Source: Arenimonas sp. | GTDB taxonomy: Bacteria; Pseudomonadota; Gammaproteobacteria; Xanthomonadales; Xanthomonadaceae | Reading direction: 5' to 3' | Assembly: GCA_003497545.1 (NCBI GenBank) | Contig: DNNT01000124.1 | Span: 1,333 to 8,754, forward strand | Length of the DNA: 7,422 bases | Position numbers and translations under genes: made by a program | Notes under the pieces: generated by a model | What the model was told of the DNA's origin: nothing | Seen by the model: only the letters and a program-made list of their open reading frames with translations | The model's database searches: none | Shown: positions 1 to 6,529 of the stretch, in pieces | Layout: each line of letters begins with the position of its first letter | How positions within the stretch are numbered: position 1 is the first letter of the stretch

Positions 1-24
1 ATAGTACTCTGACCCCTATTTCCG
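1..24. repeat. Edge of a REP/RAYT-associated-type repeat (partial)
   Basis: Read on the minus strand, the bases just after the stop codon of the ATP-grasp gene contain ATAGGGGTCAGAGTAC. A GGGGTCAGAGT(A)C core flanked by A/T-rich bases is, from memory, common next to REP-associated tyrosine transposase genes and their repeats in many proteobacteria. Only one copy is visible and the window stops here, so neither a partner arm nor a transposase can be seen. It could also be a lone repeat or chance similarity. Confidence 0.4.
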
Positions 25-1524
25 CTAGTCGCGCACGCCGAGGCGCTTTCGCTCGAGCCGCCTGAGGAACTCCGACATGATGCGCAGGTACAGGTCCTCG
101 CCCAGGTAGGCGTCCTCGACCCCGGCGTCGATGCTGGGGTTGTCGTTCACCTCGATCACCACCGTGCGGTCGCCGGCCACCTTCAGGTCCACGCCGTACA
201 GGCCGTTGCCGATGGCGTTGCTGGCGCGCAGGGCCAGCCGCACCACTTCCGAGGGCGCCTCGCGCACGGGCAGGGTCTTGAAGCCGCCCGAACGCACCGC
301 GCCCTTGCCGGCGCCACCCTTGGGCGCGTGGTCGTAGATCTGCCAGTGCCCGCGCGACATGAAGTACTGGCAGGCGTAAAGCGGCTCCCCGTCGAGCACG
401 CCGATGCGCCAGTCGAATTCGGTGTACAGGTATTCCTGCGCCAGCAGCAGCGCGGTGTGCTGGAACAGCTGCTCGGCCGCGGCCTTGAGCTGCTCCACCG
501 TCTCCACCTTGTGGATGCCGCGCGAAAAGCTGCCGTCCGGGATCTTCAGCACGATCGGCAGCCCCAGCAGGTCGGGCAGGGCTTCGAGCTTGCGGGCGTC
601 GTCGCGGAATACGATCTCGGTGCGCGGCGTCGCCAGCTTGCGGCTGCGCAGGCGGTCGTGCAGGTAGATCTTGTTGGTGCAGCGCAGGATCGACACCGGG
701 TCGTCGATCACCACCATGTCCTCGCGCTCGGCGCGGTGCGCGAAGCGGTAGGTGTGGTTGTTGATGGCCGTGGTCTCGCGGATGAACAGCGCGTCGTACT
801 CGGCCAGGCGCGCGAAATCGCGCTTGCCGACCGGGTCCACCTCGATGTCCAGCGCCTTGCCCGCCTCGATGAACTGCTTGAGCGCCTTCTTGTTCGAGGG
901 CGGCATCTGCTCGTCCGGGTCCTGCAGCATGGCCAGGTCGTAGCGGTATTTCCGGCGCGCCCGCGGCTTGCGCCAGAGTCTCTTGCTGAAGGCGTCCAGG
1001 GCTTCGGCGAAGGCGTCTTCCTGGTCGTCGGTGAGCATGTGCAGGCTGGCCGGCTTGATGGCCGCGATCTGCCACACCCGCTGGCGTTCGAACTCGATGC
1101 GCAGCACGGGGCAGGGGAATGTTTCGAACACCTGCTGGGCCAGGTCCTCAAGCGGCGCGTAGTGCGTGCGGCCGAAATACACCAGCAGGCCGAAGTCGCT
1201 GGCGTCGCGCGAACCTTCGGGCAGGAACTTGCCCAGCTGCGCGTTCAGGTCCTCGATGTCCACGCCGTACAGCGAACGCCGGCGCAGGTCGTTGATGGTG
1301 CGCACGCTGGGGATGACCTTGTGCCCGCGCGCCTCGGCAAGCAGCGACACGTAGTAGCCGGTGCCCATGTATTTGTAGCTGCGGCACAGGTTGATCACCT
1401 GGGTGCGCTCGCCTTCGGCGCCGACGTCGCCGCGCAGGTAGTCGGCCGCCGCCACGACGTTGTCCGAAGGGTAATAGGAGCCCCAGTCCGAGGGCTTCTC
1501 AACGACGATGACGAGGCGGCTCAT
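25..1524 (-). CDS. RimK-like ATP-grasp amidoligase with N-terminal RLAN-type domain
   Basis: This 499-residue protein is predicted to be a cytoplasmic ATP-dependent carboxylate-amine ligase that joins an amino acid or amine to a carboxylate through an acyl-phosphate. Residues 1-150 (start MSRLVIVVEKPSDWG) look like the RLAN domain (RimK-like ATP-grasp N-terminal), and 150-280 form a linker and pre-ATP-grasp region. Residues 280-490 are the ATP-grasp fold: the Lys and glycine-rich nucleotide loop at 327-336 (K-IPDGSFSRG), DWRIG at 371-375, and the metal-binding EVNDNP at 458-463, with E458, N460 and N462 matching RimK. E. coli RimK, which adds glutamate to ribosomal protein S6, is only about 300 residues, so the S6 role should not be assumed. 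The start ATG has no Shine-Dalgarno sequence. A GNAT gene diverges 65 bp away. In the literature on amidoligase neighbourhoods (Iyer and colleagues), RLAN-ATP-grasp proteins are linked to GNATs and papain-like peptidases and predicted to make or modify peptides. The substrate is unknown. Confidence 0.9.
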   Translation of the reverse strand: MSRLVIVVEKPSDWGSYYPSDNVVAAADYLRGDVGAEGERTQVINLCRSYKYMGTGYYVSLLAEARGHKVIPSVRTINDLRRRSLYGVDIEDLNAQLGKFLPEGSRDASDFGLLVYFGRTHYAPLEDLAQQVFETFPCPVLRIEFERQRVWQIAAIKPASLHMLTDDQEDAFAEALDAFSKRLWRKPRARRKYRYDLAMLQDPDEQMPPSNKKALKQFIEAGKALDIEVDPVGKRDFARLAEYDALFIRETTAINNHTYRFAHRAEREDMVVIDDPVSILRCTNKIYLHDRLRSRKLATPRTEIVFRDDARKLEALPDLLGLPIVLKIPDGSFSRGIHKVETVEQLKAAAEQLFQHTALLLAQEYLYTEFDWRIGVLDGEPLYACQYFMSRGHWQIYDHAPKGGAGKGAVRSGGFKTLPVREAPSEVVRLALRASNAIGNGLYGVDLKVAGDRTVVIEVNDNPSIDAGVEDAYLGEDLYLRIMSEFLRRLERKRLGVRD

Positions 1525-1593
1525 GGCGGCAGGGCGGGGGCGACGCGCGCAGCATGAGCCTTCGCCCCGCGCTTGGATAGACTGCCGCCATGA
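1521..1593. repeat. 12-bp inverted repeat spanning both divergent start codons
   Basis: TCATGGCGGCAG at 1521-1532 and CTGCCGCCATGA at 1582-1593 are perfect reverse complements 49 bp apart. Each arm holds the start codon of one of the two divergent genes plus the seven bases before it. Hence both genes begin CTGCCGCCATGA. It may be a shared translation-start context, a symmetric protein site, or chance in GC-rich DNA. Confidence 0.6.
1578..1583 (+). promoter_or_regulatory. -10 element for the GNAT gene, predicted leaderless
   Basis: TAGACT matches TATAAT at four of six positions and ends exactly 6 nt before the ATG, so transcription would be expected to begin at or within a base or two of the start codon. 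No Shine-Dalgarno sequence fits between them. No convincing -35 lies 17 bp upstream. The same 6-nt spacing occurs before lptM. Confidence 0.45.
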
Positions 1594-2066
1594 CCGCCGA
1601 ACCCCGCCTGCGCGCCGCCCGCGCCGCCGACCTGCCCGCCCTGCTGGCGCTGGAGGCGCGCTTCCCCGGCGACCGGCTCTCGGCCCGCCAGTTCCGCCAC
1701 CACCTGGACAACCCCCGGGCGCGGCTGCGGGTGGCGGTGGGCGAGGGCGGGCTGCTGGGTTACCACCTGCTGCTGCTGCGCCGGGGCAGCGCCTGGGCCC
1801 GGCTGTATTCGATCGCCGTGGATCCGTCGGCCCGCGGCCGCGGCCTGGGCCGACGCCTGCTGGCCGACGCCGAAGCCCAGGCCCGCGCCGCCGGCTGCAC
1901 CGGCCTGCGCCTGGAAGTACGCCAGGACAACGCCGCCGCCGTCGCCCTGTATGAAGCCTCCGGCTACCGCCGGGAAGCCGCGCTGCCCGCCTACTACGAA
2001 GACGGCGCCCCCGGCTGGCGCTACGCCAAGGCAGCGGGGCATGACTTTGGGCCTACGGCGGCTTAA
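1590..2066 (+). CDS. GNAT family N-acetyltransferase
   Basis: This 158-residue protein is a single GNAT domain expected to move an acetyl group from acetyl-CoA to an amine. Motif A is clear: strand YSIAVDP (73-79), then the acetyl-CoA pyrophosphate loop ARGRGLG (81-87) and its helix. LRLEVRQDNAAAVALYEASGY (107-126) is motif B, with N114 and Tyr121 in the usual general-acid position. It resembles RimI and, from memory, even more closely the GNAT half of the GNAT/C39-peptidase fusion proteins that neighbour RLAN-type ATP-grasp enzymes. Here the peptidase half is absent and the protein stops after a short tail. It is divergent from the ATP-grasp gene, which suggests joint work on one small molecule or peptide. 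RimI-type acetylation of a ribosomal protein is possible but less favoured by context. The start is fixed by a -10 hexamer 6 nt upstream. Confidence 0.88.
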   Translation: MTAEPRLRAARAADLPALLALEARFPGDRLSARQFRHHLDNPRARLRVAVGEGGLLGYHLLLLRRGSAWARLYSIAVDPSARGRGLGRRLLADAEAQARAAGCTGLRLEVRQDNAAAVALYEASGYRREAALPAYYEDGAPGWRYAKAAGHDFGPTAA

Positions 2067-2076
2067 CGAGGGGGCG

Positions 2077-2085
2077 TGCTAGCGT
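2077..2085 (+). promoter_or_regulatory. Possible extended -10 promoter for the peptidase pair
   Basis: TGCTAGCGT fits an extended -10 (TGn followed by TAnnnT), 34 bp before the ATG at 2120. That would give a leader of roughly 28 nt. The leader holds a GGGG run at 2107-2110, nine bases before the ATG, that could serve as a weak ribosome binding site. No good -35 is present. It is the best candidate in the 53-bp gap after the GNAT gene, but the match is modest. Confidence 0.3.
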
Positions 2086-2119
2086 CCGGGGCTTGTTCCT
2101 TGTCCCGGGGATCCACCGT

Positions 2120-4225
2120 ATGCGTCGTTCCGCCCTTGCCTGGCTTTGCGCCGGCGTCTTTTCCGCTTCCGCCTTCGCCGCCGAGCCCGCCGCCATGATC
2201 GAAGACCCCAACCTGTGGCTCGAAGACGTCGAGGGCAAGCAGGCCCTGGACTGGGTCCGCGCCCGCAACGCCGTCTCCGAAAACCAGCTGGCCAAGGACC
2301 CGGGCTTCGAGGCCGTGCGCAGCGACCTGCTGGCCATCCTCGATTCCGACGCGCGCATTCCCTACGTCGGCAAGATGGGGAACTACTACTACAACTTCTG
2401 GCGCGACAAGCAGAACCCGCAGGGCGTCTGGCGCCGCACCACGCTCGAGGAATACCGCAAGGACGAGCCGCAGTGGGAAGTGCTGCTCGACATCGACGCG
2501 CTCGGCAAGGCCGAAGGCGTGAACTGGGTCTGGGCCGGCGCCGAGTGCCTGCGCCCCGACTATGACCGTTGCCTCATCGACCTCAGCCGCGGCGGCGCCG
2601 ACGCCACCGTGACCCGCGAGTTCGACGTCTCCGACAAGGCCTTCGTCGAAGGTGGCTTCAGCCGCCCCGAGGCCAAGGGCCAGATGGGCTGGATCGACAT
2701 CGACACCGTCTACGTGGGCACCGATTTCGGCCCGGGCTCCATGACCAGCTCCGGCTACCCGCGCGTGGCCAAGGAGTGGAAGCGCGGTACGCCGATGTCG
2801 GAGGCCAAGCTGGTGTTCGAAGGCCAGGCCAGCGACATCTCGGTCGGCGCCTTCCATGACGACACCCCGGGCTGGGAGCGTGATTTCGTCTACCGCGGCC
2901 TCACCTTCTACACCAACGAACTCTACCTGCGCGGCAAGGACGGCAAGCTCACCCGCTTCGACCTGCCCGACGGCGCGCAGAAGGGCGTGTTCCGCGAATG
3001 GCTGAGCGTGGAGCTGCGCCAGCCCTGGTCGGTGGGCGGAAAGGACCACGCCGCCGGTTCGCTGCTGGCCATCAAGCTCGACGAATTCATGGCCGGCGAC
3101 CGCGACTTCGACGTGCTGTTCGAGCCCGCCGCCAACACCTCGCTGGCCAGCAGCGGCGCCACGAAGGACTTCTACTTCATCAACGTGCTCGAGGACGTCA
3201 AGAACCGCATCTACGTCCTGACCCCGGGCGAAGACGGCTGGAAGAAGGAGCCGCTGGTGGGCGCGCCGGAGTTCGGCACCGTCAGCATCAGCGCGGTGGA
3301 CGCCGAAGAGTCGAACGACTACTTCATGACCGTCGCCGACTACCTCACCCCGACCTCGCTGCTGATGGGGACCATCGGCGAGAAGCCGCAGGTGCTCAAG
3401 CAGCTGCCGGCCTTCTTCGACGCCTCGCCGTACCGCATCGAGCAGCACTTCGCCACCAGCAAGGACGGCACCAAGGTTCCGTACTTCATGGTCTCGCGCA
3501 AGGACCTCGAGCTCGACGGCGACAACCCGACCCTGCTCTACGGCTACGGTGGCTTCGAGGTTTCGATGACGCCGGGCTACTCGGCCGGCGTGGGCAAGGC
3601 CTGGCTGGCCGACGGCGGCGTGTACGTGGTGGCCAACATCCGTGGCGGCGGTGAATACGGCCCGCGCTGGCACCAGGCCGCGCTCAAGGCCAACCGCAAC
3701 AAGGCTTATGAAGACTTCGCGGCCGTGGCCGAGGACCTCATCGCCCGCAAGGTCACCCAGCCCAGGCGCCTGGGCATCCAGGGCGGCAGCAACGGCGGCC
3801 TGCTGATGGGCAACATGACCGTGATGTACCCGCAGCTGTTCGGCGCCGTGGTCTGCCAGGTCCCGCTGCTGGACATGAAGCGCTACCACCTGCTGCTGGC
3901 CGGCGCGTCCTGGATGGCCGAATACGGCAACCCGGACAAGCCGGAGGAGTGGGATTTCCTGCGCAAGTACTCGCCCTACCAGAACGTGAGCAAGGACGTG
4001 GACTACCCGCCGGTGCTGTTCACCACCTCCACCCGCGACGACCGCGTGCACCCGGGCCACGCCCGCAAGATGATGGCGCGCATGATGGAGCAGGGCCACG
4101 ACGTGACCTACTACGAGAACATCGAAGGTGGCCACGGCGGCGCCGCCAACAACGCCCAGTCGGCTTACATGTCGGCCCTGGCCTACACCTTCCTCAAGCA
4201 GAAGCTCTTCGGGGACAAGAAATGA
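2120..4225 (+). CDS. Exported prolyl oligopeptidase-family serine peptidase (S9A)
   Basis: This 701-residue enzyme is predicted to cut short peptides, most likely after proline, in the periplasm. Residues 1-20 are a Sec signal peptide (MRRSALAWLCAGVFSASAFA) with cleavage before AEPA. Residues ~75-431 should form the seven-bladed beta-propeller that limits access to small peptides. The remainder plus the N-terminal segment is the alpha/beta-hydrolase domain. The triad is Ser557 (GGSNGG), Asp640 (in TRDDRV) and His672 (GGHGG). By spacing to porcine enzyme residues, Tyr476 (oxyanion), Phe479, Asn558, Trp598 (Trp595 in pig) and Arg642 (Arg643) are all kept, favouring a proline S1 pocket. The Trp598 region (GASWMAEYG) differs from the classical FTIG-AW-T-DYG type, so specificity may be shifted. 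Cys143 and Cys151 could form a disulfide after export. The in-frame TTG nine codons upstream would spoil the signal peptide, so this ATG is preferred. The stop overlaps the next start. Confidence 0.92.
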   Translation: MRRSALAWLCAGVFSASAFAAEPAAMIEDPNLWLEDVEGKQALDWVRARNAVSENQLAKDPGFEAVRSDLLAILDSDARIPYVGKMGNYYYNFWRDKQNPQGVWRRTTLEEYRKDEPQWEVLLDIDALGKAEGVNWVWAGAECLRPDYDRCLIDLSRGGADATVTREFDVSDKAFVEGGFSRPEAKGQMGWIDIDTVYVGTDFGPGSMTSSGYPRVAKEWKRGTPMSEAKLVFEGQASDISVGAFHDDTPGWERDFVYRGLTFYTNELYLRGKDGKLTRFDLPDGAQKGVFREWLSVELRQPWSVGGKDHAAGSLLAIKLDEFMAGDRDFDVLFEPAANTSLASSGATKDFYFINVLEDVKNRIYVLTPGEDGWKKEPLVGAPEFGTVSISAVDAEESNDYFMTVADYLTPTSLLMGTIGEKPQVLKQLPAFFDASPYRIEQHFATSKDGTKVPYFMVSRKDLELDGDNPTLLYGYGGFEVSMTPGYSAGVGKAWLADGGVYVVANIRGGGEYGPRWHQAALKANRNKAYEDFAAVAEDLIARKVTQPRRLGIQGGSNGGLLMGNMTVMYPQLFGAVVCQVPLLDMKRYHLLLAGASWMAEYGNPDKPEEWDFLRKYSPYQNVSKDVDYPPVLFTTSTRDDRVHPGHARKMMARMMEQGHDVTYYENIEGGHGGAANNAQSAYMSALAYTFLKQKLFGDKK
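4211..4225 (+). promoter_or_regulatory. Ribosome binding site and ATGA coupling of the two peptidases
   Basis: GGGGA at 4211-4215 lies six bases before the ATG at 4222. That ATG overlaps the TGA of the first peptidase at 4223-4225. This fixes the start of the lipoprotein peptidase and argues for translational coupling and one transcript. Confidence 0.7.
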
Positions 4226-6399
4226 AGCATCGCATCCTGCCTTTCAGCGCCGCTTTCCTGGCCGTCGCCCTCGCGGGCTGCGCGGCCCAGCCGGCCCGCA
4301 CCGCCGACGCGCCGGCCCCGGCCGCCGCCGCCGCGGCGACGCTGCCGGCGCCGCCGGTGGCCGCCAGGAAGCCCTACGTGGTGCGCGCCCCGCATGGCGC
4401 CGAGCGCCAGGACGAGTACTACTGGCTGCGCGACGACACCCGCAAGAACCCGGAGATGCTGGCGTACCTCACCGCCGAGAACGACTACACCGACGCGGTG
4501 CTGCGCCCGCTCGAGGCGCTGGAGGAAACCCTGTACGCCGAGCTCGTTGGCCGCGTGAAGCAGGACGATTCCAGCGTGCCGTATTTCGAAGACGGCTACT
4601 GGTACTACACGCGCTACGAAACCGGCCAGGAATACCCCATCCACGCCCGCCGCCAGGGCAGCATGGACGCGCCCGAGCAGGTGCTGTTCGACGTCAACGC
4701 CATGGCCGCCGGCAAGAACTTCTTCCAGCTCGGCAACTTCGAGGTCAGCCCGGATGGCCGCCTCGTGGCCTGGGCCGAAGACGCGGTGGGTCGCCGCCAG
4801 TACGTGCTGAAGGTGAAAAACCTCGCCACCGGCGAAGTTTTCGCCGACCAGATCACCGGCGCCTCGTCGGGCCTGATGTGGGGCAACGACAACCGCACGC
4901 TCTACTACATCGAAAACGACCCGGTCACGCTGCTGTCCAAGCGCGTCAAGGCGCACGTGGTCGGCACGCCGGCCAGCGCCGACAAGCTGGTCTACGAAGA
5001 GAAGGACGACACCTTCTACATGGGCATCGGCCGCACCCGCTCCGATGAATACCTGTGCATTGGCGTGCAGAGCACCGTGTCCTCGGAAATGCGCTGCGCC
5101 GACGCCGACGCGCCGCGCGAGTTCACCGTGCTGGCGCCGCGCCAGCGCGACTTCGAATACCAGGCCGACCACCTCAACGGCCGCTGGGTGTTCAACACCA
5201 ACTGGGACGCGCAGAACTTCCGCGTGATGACCCTGGCCGACGGCCAGCCCTGGGGCAACCGGAACCTCTGGCAGGAAATGATCCCGCACTCGCCGGACGT
5301 GCTGATCTCCGGCCTGGAGCTGTTCGACGGCTTCATCGCCATCTCCGAGCGTAGCGGCGGCCTGCAGCGCCTGCGCATCCGCAGTTGGGACGGCAAGCGC
5401 GACGAGTTCGTCAAGGCCGACGAGAGCGCCTATTCCATGGGCATGGCCATGAACGCCGAGCCGGGCACCGACTGGCTGCGTTACACCTACACCTCGCTCA
5501 CCACGCCGGCCACGACCTTCGAGGTCAACACCCGCACCGGCGAGCGCAAGCTGCTCAAGGAGCAGCCGGTGCTGGGCGGCTTCGACAAGACCAATTACGT
5601 CACCGAGCGCCTGTGGGCCACCGCCCGCGACGGCACGAAGGTGCCGGTGTCGGTGCTGTACCGCAAGGGCTTCGAGAAGAACGGCCAGGCGGCGCTGTAC
5701 CAGTACTCGTATGGCTCCTACGGATCGAGCTCGGACCCGGGCTTCAACGGCAACGTCATCAGCCTGGTGGACCGCGGCGCCGTGTACGCGGTGGCGCACA
5801 TCCGCGGCGGCCAGGAAATGGGCCGCGCCTGGTACGACGACGGCAAGCTGCTCAACAAGGTCAACACCTTCACCGACTTCATCGACGTCACCGATTTCCT
5901 GGTGGAGGAAGGTTATGCCGCGCCTGACCGCGTGGCGGCCATGGGCGGCAGCGCCGGCGGCCTGCTGATGGGCGCCATAGCCAACATGGCGCCGGAAAAG
6001 TACAAGGCCATCGTCGCCCACGTGCCCTTCGTGGACGTGGTGACCACCATGCTCGACGAGTCGATCCCGCTCACCACCAACGAGTTCGACGAGTGGGGCA
6101 ACCCCAAGGACAAGACCTACTACGACTACATGCTGTCGTACTCGCCCTACGACCAGGTGGAAGCCAAGGCCTACCCGGCCATGCTCGTGACCACGGGTCT
6201 CTGGGACAGCCAGGTCCAGTACTTCGAACCGGCCAAGTGGGTGGCCCGCCTGCGCGCGAAGAAAACCGACGCCAATCCGCTGCTCATGCGCACCAACATG
6301 GAAGCCGGCCACGGCGGCAAGTCCGGCCGTTTCCAGCGCTACCGGGAGCGCGCGGAGGAGTACGCCTTCGTGCTGGACCAGCTTGGCCTGGTGAAATAA
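4222..6399 (+). CDS. ptrB: Oligopeptidase B-like serine peptidase, lipoprotein (S9A)
   Basis: This 725-residue enzyme belongs to the oligopeptidase B (protease II) family, which cleaves oligopeptides after Arg or Lys. Residues 1-19 are a lipoprotein signal ending in a lipobox (ALAG before Cys20). The +2 residue is Ala rather than Asp, so outer-membrane sorting is expected. An Ala/Pro-rich linker runs to about residue 49. Residues ~118-455 are the beta-propeller and ~455-725 the catalytic domain. The triad is Ser577 (GGSAGG), Asp662 (DSQVQYFEPAKW) and His697 (AGHGGKSGR), with Tyr497 (YGSYG) at the oxyanion hole. All align to the E. coli residues with a constant +45 offset. The S1 acidic pair, Glu576/Glu578 in enterobacterial enzymes, is Glu621/Asp623. 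The S2 pair Asp460/Asp462 is Asp505/Gly507, so preference at P2 may be weaker. Enterobacterial OpB is cytosolic and unanchored, so the export signal is a notable difference. It is co-translated with the upstream paralogue. Confidence 0.93.
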   Translation: MKHRILPFSAAFLAVALAGCAAQPARTADAPAPAAAAAATLPAPPVAARKPYVVRAPHGAERQDEYYWLRDDTRKNPEMLAYLTAENDYTDAVLRPLEALEETLYAELVGRVKQDDSSVPYFEDGYWYYTRYETGQEYPIHARRQGSMDAPEQVLFDVNAMAAGKNFFQLGNFEVSPDGRLVAWAEDAVGRRQYVLKVKNLATGEVFADQITGASSGLMWGNDNRTLYYIENDPVTLLSKRVKAHVVGTPASADKLVYEEKDDTFYMGIGRTRSDEYLCIGVQSTVSSEMRCADADAPREFTVLAPRQRDFEYQADHLNGRWVFNTNWDAQNFRVMTLADGQPWGNRNLWQEMIPHSPDVLISGLELFDGFIAISERSGGLQRLRIRSWDGKRDEFVKADESAYSMGMAMNAEPGTDWLRYTYTSLTTPATTFEVNTRTGERKLLKEQPVLGGFDKTNYVTERLWATARDGTKVPVSVLYRKGFEKNGQAALYQYSYGSYGSSSDPGFNGNVISLVDRGAVYAVAHIRGGQEMGRAWYDDGKLLNKVNTFTDFIDVTDFLVEEGYAAPDRVAAMGGSAGGLLMGAIANMAPEKYKAIVAHVPFVDVVTTMLDESIPLTTNEFDEWGNPKDKTYYDYMLSYSPYDQVEAKAYPAMLVTTGLWDSQVQYFEPAKWVARLRAKKTDANPLLMRTNMEAGHGGKSGRFQRYRERAEEYAFVLDQLGLVK

Positions 6400-6410
6400 A
6401 GAGCCTTGAA

Positions 6411-6517
6411 CACGGATTTGCACGGATAAGAAGCGGATAGCACGGGTAAAGCGAAATCAATTCAGAATTGTTCTTCGCCCTACCTGTGTCTATCGGCTTT
6501 TATCCGTGTCATCCGTG
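6411..6517. repeat. 107-bp imperfect palindrome of phased CACGGAT units
   Basis: Two 53-nt arms (6411-6463 and 6465-6517) are near reverse complements around A6464. The core CAATTC-A-GAATTG (6458-6470) is perfect, as are the outer pair of CACGGAT heptamers in each arm. On the left, CACGGAT starts at 6411 and 6421, a degenerate GCGGAT at 6433, and CACGGGT at 6441. The right arm mirrors this with ATCCGTG at 6511 and 6502, ATCGGC at 6492 and ACCTGTG at 6482. Units therefore recur every 9-12 bp, about one helical turn. The element fills nearly all of the 130-bp gap between convergent genes. In RNA it would form one long hairpin from either strand, but neither side ends in a U-tract. ATCCGTG-type intergenic repeats are, from memory, widespread in bacterial genomes. 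It may be a dispersed palindromic repeat that also blocks read-through or protects 3' ends. Confidence 0.85.
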
Positions 6518-6529
6518 GCAAAAAACCTT

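Noticed and set aside
328..1557. 409-codon plus-strand frame opposite the ATP-grasp gene
   Set aside because: The minus strand shows clear ATP-grasp motifs along its length. The plus-strand product has no family features.
2086..2108. Hairpin terminator after the GNAT gene
   Set aside because: Only five base pairs (CCGGG/CCCGG) with a 13-nt loop and no following T-run. Such pairings are expected by chance at this GC content.
2093..2119. TTG start nine codons upstream for the prolyl oligopeptidase
   Set aside because: It would place MFLVPGIHR ahead of a good Sec signal peptide and has no ribosome binding site. The ATG at 2120 gives a normal signal sequence.
2063..4135. 690-codon open frame antisense to the prolyl oligopeptidase gene
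   Set aside because: It mirrors the codon pattern of a GC-rich gene. The translation is Val/Ala/Gly/His-rich with no recognisable domain, and the plus strand encodes a full peptidase with an intact triad.
3949..4221. N-terminal extension of the oligopeptidase B frame into the upstream gene
   Set aside because: The extension overlaps 91 codons of the first peptidase in another frame. The ATG at 4222 has a ribosome binding site and begins a lipoprotein signal peptide.
4183..6423. 746-codon open frame antisense to the oligopeptidase B gene
   Set aside because: Same shadow effect. It runs into the palindromic repeat, has no ribosome binding site, and its product is low-complexity Val/His/Gly/Arg.
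6400..6529. CRISPR array or ordinary intrinsic terminator
   Set aside because: The repeated units are 7 bp with ~3-bp gaps and arranged as an inverted repeat, not repeat-spacer units. No U-tract follows the stem on either strand.
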